From Callorhinus ursinus (lineage: Eukaryota > Chordata > Mammalia > Carnivora > Otariidae): DNA of 64,000 nucleotides. The notes under the pieces are model-generated. The model searched no databases and was not told the origin of the DNA. It saw only the letters and a list, made by a program, of their open reading frames with translations. Shown one piece after another: positions 56,596-64,000 of the stretch; the first letter of the stretch is position 1, and each line of letters begins with the position of its first letter. The stretch is from positions 18,146,097-18,210,096 of the forward strand of contig NW_020313005.1 in the NCBI RefSeq assembly GCF_003265705.1, written 5' to 3'. Position numbers and translations under genes: made by a program.

Positions 56596-56609
56596 CCGCT
56601 AGAGGGCGG
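56596..56609 (+). promoter_or_regulatory. CTCF-type binding motif, forward orientation
   Basis: Reads CCGCTAGAGGGCGG, 13 of 14 matches to the CTCF core, in unique DNA. Confidence 0.5.
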
Positions 56610-56855
56610 CAGTACCCTATGCTAAGGACTCCTCTTCTAGTCTACCTGATCACCCATACGGCATGTGTATACTTATTTTGAATGAGGTCAGGAGTATCAA
56701 GGTTGTAAAATAACATATTTTCACTTGTTTTCTTCCTACATCTCAGACGTAGCTTTTCCGAAGTCAATTATCTCCCTGAGTTGCTGTTCCCCCCACCCGC
56801 TTCCTCTTTGTGTTGCCTTTCAACACATCAGAGTCTGACACCAACCGAGAAACGG

Positions 56856-56895
56856 GAGGTGCGGGGTGGGGGGGGGGGGCGGCGAGGGGCGGGGA
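56856..56895 (+). repeat. G-rich tract with G-quadruplex potential
   Basis: Successive G runs (GGG, GGGG, a run of twelve, GG, GGGG, GGGG) within 40 bases meet the usual four-run quadruplex pattern several times over. No promoter or CpG island is evident beside it. Confidence 0.7.
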
Positions 56896-57304
56896 GTAAA
56901 AGGCAACTTTTTTCCTTCACGGGAGATGTGAAATTCCTGTTTCCCTATTCTGGCATTTTGTTTTAAAAGGCAGTTTGCAAACGTAAGGCCTCTGTTCTCC
57001 AGCCCCATGGGGGAAAGCACAGACAGGTCATGGGGCTGGGATGCCTTCTACGGAGGTTTCAGGTGAGGGCTGGGAACTCTCGCAGGGCAGGCCCCTCCAG
57101 GAACATTTCTTCAGCACTGCTCTCTGGGGAAGGATCGGAGGACATTTCTGGAAAGGTCTCTATAGAGGAGAAAATTAGGGCGGCAAGTGGGCACCCCCAA
57201 AGGGTATCATGTCAACATCTGGGTGCTGTGTTTAAATGGAGATTTCTGTCTACAAGCGGGAGACTAGGATGGTAAGAGGATAGGAAGAAAGAACGTGCAT
57301 GTTC

Positions 57305-57329
57305 ACACACGCGCACACACACGCACACA
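57305..57329. repeat. Imperfect (CA)n with CG units
   Basis: Interrupted CA run with several CG dinucleotides ('cacacgcgcacacac'). Confidence 0.8.
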
Positions 57330-57732
57330 ACAGGAACAAGTTTTGCAGCTCTTGCAAGTGCAGATCTGGAGCTTGGCAGGGGGCCTGAGCTGCATCTGAT
57401 CCAAAGACCCATGTGCTTCTTCCAAGGCTGCCATACCGTCCTGCTCAGACAAGGCCACCGCCCTCCCTGTGTCCCCTAGGGCAGGAGTCCTAACAGGTCA
57501 GGAGATAACTTCTTGGTCAACTATAAGCCCCGCGCCTCTCAGTGAGCCCTGGGTCAGCCCCTGGAGCAAGAAGGAGCGCCCCCCACCACCATCCACACAA
57601 TGCAATGCTGGTGGGCAGCCAGGAAGGATAGGGGAGTCACCTTCTGGTCTCCTCACTGGCCTCACAATTCACCACCAGTGGCTTTCTTACCCTATGGCCC
57701 TCCCCAGCCCTCTTGCCTGTCTAGATTTATTT

Positions 57733-57757
57733 TTATATAAATATATATATATATTGT
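57733..57757. repeat. (TA)n tract
   Basis: AT-rich alternating run. It contains TATA-like text but has no promoter context, so I read it as a simple repeat. Confidence 0.8.
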
Positions 57758-60011
57758 ATATGGTTTTAGGCTTCTAACAAATAACACAGGAGCTTCTTCC
57801 CCCAAAACATGGTGATCTTCACTGTTCTAAAGGAGAAGTTTACCACAAAGCCTTCTTTTGGGGGGCTGGGAAGAAGCGACCAGGGCCAGTCCAAGAGTAC
57901 TTCAATTCCATCAACCTGTATGAAGCCCTGACTATATATTTGGAGGACTAAAAACCTAAGTGAGCTCCTGACCCTTTCCTCTAAGTATTGGTAGTCTACA
58001 TGGCCATGTGATCGCTGCCTTCATAGAGCTGGAAGCACAGAGACTGGAGGACGGGGAGGTGGTGGGTCAGAGGAAAAGGTGCAGAAATCCCAGGAAGACC
58101 AGACCAAACAGCTAGAACAAAGACATGTCACAGCCAGAGTCCTTGTGCTTGACCGGGGCGCAAAGCAGAAGCTGTCTGGGCTATCCAGCGCTCCCCCTAG
58201 CACAGTTTCCGCAGGGTTGCAGAGCTGCATGGCGCTCAGCCCAAATTTGGCACACTCGTACGTCTTGTGAAGGAGTCTCGGGGTTTAAAATATATTTTGA
58301 AAGCCTTTTGATGAGGTGTGTATGCTCTAGTTGGCCACCCCCCTCCCCCTTCTGCCTCATGCCAGGCAGGCTTTGCTAATTTACATCCCCCACCAGGCTC
58401 CCGCAGGCATTTGGGACCACGTGCTGTTTCAAGGGCTCCCAAATGGAGGGCACAGATAGCGTCCTTGATATCATGCTCCTGGGGCTGCTGATGGTGAGGG
58501 AGGTGGCGGGGCTCCGGTGCCAGGCACACTCAGACACCCTCCTCCTGCCTCTGCCAAGGAGGCCATCGTCCAGGATGCATGGTGTCAGAAAGTCTAGTCC
58601 ACTCCAAAAAGAGACCATTTGTCTAGAAAGAGAGAGGGGAATTGGGGCATGCTGAGTGGAGCAGGGGAAGTGCCCATCGCACGCCCTCACCATCTGCTGC
58701 AGGTGAGGCTCAGGCGGGCGAGCAGCCCCTGCAGGCTCAGTGCTCAGAGGTGGCCCGGTGCAGGAGGGAGGTGTCTGCTCCTGAGCCCAGCCACTCCCGC
58801 TGTCAAAGGGCACCATATTCCTGAGACCCCAAACTTTGCCTTGACCTTCAAAGAGACCTCAGCTCCCAAACCAAGAAACAGCACTGCCTCCACCAGGCTC
58901 CCAGGTCCCCATTCTGGAGCAAGCTCAGGGGTCACAGTTCTCTCCACCATATATATATATTTTTTTTTTTTTTGGTCATGACTTTGATCAACTATTGTTG
59001 ATCGGCACTTTGTCAACCTCAAGTGACCTGCAGATTTGTACCAGGCGTTAACTTCTTCCACCTCTGATTCTTAGCTGATCTTCACAGGGCTCCAAGCCAT
59101 TTGCCAGTTCAGCTAAGTCACAGGTATGCCCAGTCCAGGGAGGGGGCCAGGGCTGGGGAGGGTCCTGCTAGGTGTCATCCCACCGCTCCATCAGATGCAG
59201 TTAGCATTGATTTAACCGCATTCTCTGCAAAGCCCAGAACTAATAAGGCAAGTGCAAGCAGGAGCTATGAATTAATCCCCTTGAATATGCAGGTAATTTA
59301 GATGGAAGGAGACAGGTGCTGTTGGCCCTCCATAAATAAATTGTGCAGTGATGGGCTGGGGGTGGGGGTGAGAATGGAAGCCAGATAGAGCCCCACGGAG
59401 CAGAGGAGGCGGAGCTGGCTTTCCAAGCTGATTATGGTTGGTTCTGCCTGAGGGGGACAGAGGTATGGCCCCTTGATAGCCATAAAGTTGCCGAGTGTAG
59501 AGCATACCTAGAACGGCAAGAAACCAAGAGCCACCCAGCATATTCTTGAGCCAAACCTTCTGTGGAGGAATTCCTGGTGCTTTTATGTAGGGAGCAAGCA
59601 GGGGGGAATGAAAGAATGAGAAGAAGGTGATGGGGGGAGGGAGCAAGGAGGATGGGAGGGAGAAAAGCACATGAGGAAGAGAGGGACCCATGGGGAGCGT
59701 GAGCGGGGAGGGAGGCACGCCTCCAGGGGAGAGCTGAGAGGGAAGGAGCGAGCAGGGCCCTTGGCTTCTAGGAACTAGCTGGTCTACATTCCACAGCCCT
59801 CAGGGAGGGGACTGAGGGGGACCACAATCTCCACAGGAAGGCTCTCCCACTCCTCACACTGAGTGGCTGCGTCTCACTCACCTACATACAAGGACCTGCC
59901 ACATTCCCAGTGACTCAGGGACCCAACATCCCTGGGAAAAGCAATGGCCAAGTCAGGAGAGCAGGCTGCGCCCCTGGACAGCCCTGTGTCGGAACAACGA
60001 AACCTCACAGC

Positions 60012-60612
60012 CCCCGCAGGTCTATCCATGTTATTCCAAATGGCAGGATTCTCTTCGGTGTTAGGGCTGAGTGATAGCCCATGGCTTGTCTATGCACTAC
60101 ATCTTCGTAATTCATTCATCTGTCTACGGACTCAGGATAGGTCTACATCTCGGCTGTTGTGAATAGTGCTGCTATGAACATCATGTTAAGTGAAAAAAGC
60201 CAGACACAGAAGGACAAATACTGCATGATCACTTGTAAGCGGAATCTAAAATAGTTCAAACTCATAGAAGCAGAAAGCAGAACGGCGGGGGAAGCGGGAG
60301 CTGTTGGTCAAATGGTCAAAGGGTACAAAGTTTCAGTGTTGCGAAATGAGTGAGTTCCAGAGACATGTGTACAGCAAGGTGGCTATGGTCAATGATACTG
60401 TATTGTATATTTGCAGTTTGCCCCAGGGGCTGGATTTCAAGTGCTCTCACTGCACACAAAGAAAGAAAATGGTAACTAAGGGAGGTGATGGTTATGTTAA
60501 TTAGCTTGATGGGGGGGCGGATTATTTCACAATGTATTCAAATTGCCACATTGTACACCTTAAGTATATATAATTGTTATTTGTCAATTCTACCTCAGTA
60601 AAGCTTTAAAAA
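60012..60612 (+). mobile_element. L1 3' end with 5' inversion (second twin-priming product)
   Basis: The left part (60012-60178) is L1 in reverse ('aattcattcatctgtctacgg', 'tctcggctgttgtgaatagtgctgctatgaacat'). The right part (60179-60612) is the next L1 segment in sense ('gttaagtgaaaaaagccagacacag', 'atgatcacttgtaagcggaatc', 3' UTR, 'attgttatttgtcaattc', A-rich tail). The two pieces are contiguous in L1 coordinates. Flanks 'gaaacctcacagc' (from 59999) and 'gaaactcagctcc' (after the tail) may be a worn target-site duplication. Confidence 0.85.
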
Positions 60613-61766
60613 AAAGAAAAAGAAAGAAACTCAGCTCCCTGACCCTTGGAGCAACAAGAAGAAAGTGGGGTTGGGCAGAGGAAGAGCACAAGGTGGCCGG
60701 GTAAGCCTTTCTCAAGTCCCCTCTGCTTGGTCCCGCCCTGGCCAGGCTAGGTTTGCTGGATGGCCTGCAGCCCCATGCGGAGCCTCAGTTCCAGATGGAC
60801 AGTGGATGAGTTGACCCCAAAGTGGCCCAAACCCAGCTGAGCCCTGTCCCGCAAGCAACCTTCCTACGGCACTCCCCAAATGTGAACAAAACCAATGCCA
60901 CAGAATAACTAAGACAGGTATTTGGTCCTCCGTAAAAAAAAAAAAAAAAAAAAAAATTCTGGCAACAAGTTTATTTTTTTCCCCTACTTTTTTCCACATT
61001 TGGTTCATTTTGGTTAAAACCCAAAGGCCCAGTTTGGGCCCCAGGGGAAGAGGCTGGAGAGGGAGCTGGAGAGAGAAGCACTTTTGGGGTGCCTTCCGTT
61101 ATCTCAGAATGATTGCTTAACAGGGAACTCATTTTGATTGCCTACAAATGAGAAGTCAGAGACAATTAAAATTCATTCCCTATTAATTGTTTTTTTTTCC
61201 TCTTTCATTATGAAGAGTTGCCATTCAGATAACAAGAAAGCCTGAAACGCAAAAGCAGCTACATAGGAAGCTACATTTTGGCCTCTCCAACTGGAGCGCC
61301 TCTCCCTACAGCCAACCACTCCTGACCCCCGTGTGGCCACGAGAGAGCTCAAATCTTTAGAAGTTGAGGAACCTCTAAGCTGTGAAGTCACAGGCAAGTT
61401 TATTACCAGGATGTTGCCAAATACTTTTTTTATAGTTTTTAATTCCAGTTTATTTACTCAGGCCTCAGCAACCACGTTTCTCACTGATTCAGCCTTTCCT
61501 ACTTCAGTTCCCAGTGAAGTCCTCCTCCCTCTCCCCGCTTCCCTTCTGGGCTCCTACCAAAGTCCCAGGCGACAAAGCAGCCGGAGATGACAGAAGCTCT
61601 GGAGCCTCCAGCCAGGAGGCCAGGCGCTTGTCCCGCCCCTCCCTGCCCCCCCACTCCCTCCCCGCCCTCCCCCCAGCCATGTGACATTGGCTGGACTGTA
61701 GCTCTGCCCTGTCTCACCTTCCTTATCCTTCCAAGGGAACTGTCTCTGATGCCCCAACCGCCCACT
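60613..61766. other. Unique sequence with an A-run
   Basis: A 22-24 base A-run at about 60934-60956 has no SINE attached on either side. The part 61130-61195 has homeodomain-like text ('gacaattaaaattc', 'ctattaattg'). No gene is recognised. Confidence 0.45.
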
Positions 61767-61803
61767 AGCTCTACAGCCTAAGCTCTACAGCCTAAGCTCT
61801 ACA
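61767..61803. repeat. 14-bp tandem repeat, about 2.6 copies
   Basis: The unit 'agctctacagccta' is repeated without change, followed by an A-run. Confidence 0.92.
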
Positions 61804-61827
61804 TTAAAAAAAAAAAAAAAATCGATG

Positions 61828-62015
61828 CCATCCACTGAACCCTTAATAGATGCCAAGCATCTTCTGTGCGCAACCTTACTTATCCTCATAAACAATCCTC
61901 TTAATCAGATACTTCCACTATTACCGATTCTCCCAAGAAGAAACAAGCTAACCCTTTCACACATGCAGAGCCAGGATTTGAAGCTAGCTGATTCCAGAGC
62001 CTCACCCCTTTACCC
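61828..62015 (-). mobile_element. MIR SINE
   Basis: 'cttaatagatgccaagcatctt', 'ttatcctcataaacaatcctc', 'ctattaccgattctcccaag' and 'cagagccaggatttgaagc', then 'ccagagcctcac', follow reversed MIR. Confidence 0.82.
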
Positions 62016-62904
62016 TCCATTTCCTCCATGGTTTTGATCTCTGACCCTCCTTTTAGGATGCTGGAGTTCCTGGCAAAAACCAGAGCCTTGGGCCTTGTGC
62101 TTTCTTTTGGGATGGAGGAGAATGTGCCTGTTGAACTCCTGGCCTCACCTGCAATTAATGACCCAGCATGGACCGCGTCGAATGACCAAGCTGGAGAGAC
62201 AGCTAGGCTGCGGGTTGCAGAGGCTGGAGCCAGGGAACCGGTCCTGCAACAAAACCCGGATATACAGCTGGCTTCCAGGAGAATCAAGAACGGCCCCTTT
62301 TGAAAACAGAGCTGGTTCCCATTGCTCCCACCATCAGCGAGTCTCCCAGGGGTTAGAGCTCTCACTGAGCCTTGACTTTATTATTATTATTGTTGTTTGA
62401 AATGCCACATAATAACTGGGATAGATTTCTTAGGAAGCCAAATAATGGGATGCATTCCACCCTGGCTTTATAATTAATGTTTGCATCATTTATCTTTCGT
62501 GGAAAGATTATTCTGACTAACGAGGTTCTGGGCCACTAATTCATTACACTGCCTTGTCACTTCCTGCTCCTTCTTATTACCCAGAAATAGACTCATTAGT
62601 CAGAGTTCAATGACAGGGAGAAATTGTGTTCGTTAATTTAATTCCCTCACTCATTTCTGGGCCCCATGTTTGTCCAAAATTGGGGACTAAAAGGGGAAAA
62701 TTCATTGTCTTAAGTCTTTGCTTCTGCCTCATTATACATTCCACCTTACTCCTGTTCAACAAGAAAGGGCCAGCGCAGCTCAGAGTGGTGGCCACAGTTC
62801 CCTTTCTTCAACTCTTAAGCTGTTGCGCCACCTGGGAATCCCTAGGGATGCCGGGCGTCCCCGAGAGTAAATGCCATAGGAGATACAAGAATGGGAGTTG
62901 AGAT
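62016..62904. other. Unique sequence; 62380-62760 resembles a conserved non-coding element
   Basis: No repeat is recognised. The part 62380-62760 is AT-rich, repeat-free and dense in homeodomain/POU-like cores ('tttataattaatgtttgcat', 'actaattcattac', 'cgttaatttaattcc'), in GC-richer surroundings. Function is inferred only from this composition. Confidence 0.35.
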
Positions 62905-63125
62905 GATACAGTATCTATAGGCTAGGCTCTGGAATTAGATAGACATGAGTTCAAATCCTGCTTCTTCATGTGGAAGCTGTGTGTCCTTACGTCAGGGGCT
63001 TGATCTCTCTGGACTGTGCTTTCTCATCCACAAAATAGGAATGCCAACAGCTATCTTTTGATATTATGAGGATCAAGCTACATGAAACACCAGAAGTGGT
63101 TTGCACAGTGTGCAATGACAAGAAC
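62905..63125 (+). mobile_element. MIR SINE, near full length
   Basis: 'ggctctggaattagatagacatgagttcaaatcctgc', 'gaagctgtgtgtccttacg', 'tctctctggactgtgctttctcatccacaaaatagg' and 'gaggatcaagctacatg' follow forward MIR. Confidence 0.92.
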
Positions 63126-63199
63126 TTAAAAGAAAGGTGCACTTAGAGTTGAGCTAATCAAAGCTCACACAATGGGAGAAGGGAATGTCTCCAAGCAGG

Positions 63200-63352
63200 G
63201 GCTCCTGAGCCTGGCTGCACATGGAAACACCTGAGGTAGATCAGACCCACCCAGAGAGCCTTTGGGTGGGAACATGGGGCAAGGGACCTACTGTTTTTAA
63301 AAGATCCCCCGGTGGTTCTGGGAAGAGGTCAGTGTTGGGAACTACTCAACCT
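63200..63352 (+). mobile_element. MER20-type DNA transposon fossil
   Basis: 'gagcctggctgcacatggaaacacctgag', 'ctactgtttttaaaagatccccc' and 'agtgttgggaactactc' follow MER20 (hAT-Charlie group). The terminal blocks are partly worn. Confidence 0.75.
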
Positions 63353-63519
63353 CTTGAGGTCTACAATGAGCTCTTTCAACCTCGGGCAAGCACAGAGAGG
63401 AACCTAGCTATGTCCTTGAAAAGGCTGCCTAGTGATGTTTCACTCCTGATCTAATCCTGTTCCGGGAAGGAATGCACTGCTGTGGGACAGGGACATTTCC
63501 CTGAGTCCCTCCATGAGCA

Positions 63520-64000
63520 ATATTAGTACCTATTTTGTTCCAGGTGTTGGGCAGACCATGGGGAGCCAAAGCAGCTCCAGCACTTGCTATCATGGGGCTA
63601 CTGGTCTTCTAGTGGGCTGGCATCAAATCACCAATGGATACTTCAGTGTCAATCAGAACAAAAACACTGAGAGAAAGGGTGGATCCTGAGGCTGTGATCT
63701 GGCGTGGGGACCAGGAAGGCTTCCCCAAGGAAGGGTCTTGGATTGAGTTATAAAGGACACCTGGAGTCACCCAGGTAAAGAGAGAGCAGGAGTGATTTCC
63801 AGGCAGAAGGACCAAAGACCAAGACGAAGACCAAGGCAAAACCCATGTAGCTGGAGAGATGAAAGCCCAGGAAAGTGCTAAGCTGGAGAGCAGCAGAGAC
63901 CAGAATCTTGAGAGCTTTGCATAATTGATTGAGGATTTGGGTTCTCCTCTTTAAAGGCAAAGGGATGACTCTCTTAAATTAAGGAATTTTAAGCAAGACA
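63520..64000 (-). mobile_element. L2 3' region, reversed, running off the window
   Basis: 'ccaggtgttgggcagaccatgggg', 'ggggctactggtcttctagtggg', 'aggaaggcttccccaaggaagg', 'tttccaggcagaaggacc' and 'tgagagctttgcataattga' follow the reversed L2 in order. It continues beyond the right edge. Confidence 0.8.

Larger units (their letters stand above)
55236..59998. other. Long unique GC-rich stretch, no gene recognised
   Basis: About 4.8 kb with no young repeat. A MIR-like or other ancient SINE trace may lie at 56270-56370 ('tatcactttacaggaggtaag'). Besides the entries listed separately it holds a GA-rich stretch at 59590-59760. Part 59190-59320 is repeat-free and AT-rich in GC-rich DNA. Frames up to 148 codons on both strands show no domain. 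Confidence 0.45.

Noticed and set aside
57733..57757. TATA-like sequence as a promoter
   Set aside because: It is part of a (TA)n simple repeat with no downstream exon or CpG context.
58186..58202. Possible CTCF-type motif (reverse)
   Set aside because: Only about 10 of 14 positions fit, and the leading CCA is absent.
60934..60956. Long A-run as the tail of a SINE or processed pseudogene
   Set aside because: Neither flank holds a SINE body, an L1 3' end or a recognisable coding remnant.
1..64000. CRISPR array, operon or phage-like system
   Set aside because: Direct repeats found are short tandem or dispersed mammalian repeats. There are no regularly spaced spacers, no dense coding and no prokaryotic signals.

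Overview
The window is mammalian nuclear DNA from a carnivoran. Two markers support this. Nine copies of the tRNA-derived CAN-SINE (SINEC) are present, with the head motif 'cgcctgggtggctcag', and many still have readable target-site duplications. There is also an L1 whose 3' UTR is of the carnivore-specific type. The SINE subtype points to a caniform, perhaps an arctoid (bear, seal or mustelid group), but I cannot name the species. I recognise no protein-coding gene, tRNA, rRNA, CRISPR array or bacterial feature. All the open reading frames are either L1 ORF2 debris or chance frames, so this is intergenic or deep intronic DNA.

Layout. Positions 1-11.3 kb hold mixed unique DNA with ancient MIR, L2 and MER5A copies and an old L1 3' end. 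Positions 11.3-28.4 kb are a block made almost entirely of L1, L2 and MaLR sequence: an L1 that keeps its 5' UTR but lost its middle, nested MaLR LTRs, an L2 about 1.8 kb long, and an old L1 (21.4-28.4 kb) interrupted by a younger, 5'-inverted carnivore L1 (23.35-26.39 kb). The old L1 runs into a 100-N assembly gap. Positions 28.5-38.7 kb carry MIR, L2, a Tigger/MER2 fragment, SINEs and short L1 pieces. From about 39 kb to the end the DNA is visibly richer in G+C, poor in L1 and dominated by unique sequence with MIRs, SINEs and microsatellites. A second, short 5'-inverted L1 lies at 60 kb.

Possible function is confined to non-coding signals. Five good CTCF-type motifs lie at 37.4, 40.8, 45.2, 49.4 and 56.6 kb. 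The first three are in reverse orientation and the last two in forward orientation, a divergent arrangement like that of domain boundaries, and they fall close to the composition change. A small CpG-rich patch (41.0-41.2 kb) and one stretch with a strong splice acceptor and donor (43.27-43.71 kb) are the only hints of transcription.

No new biological system is evident. The most informative observations are the two twin-priming L1 structures, a 63-bp insertion in an L2 that appears copied from 1.3 kb away, a 68-bp uninterrupted purine-pyrimidine alternating tract with a (CG)10 core, a duplicated perfect hairpin, and the divergent CTCF motif cluster. All family names come from memory of consensus sequences. 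Edges are approximate unless a target-site duplication fixes them.
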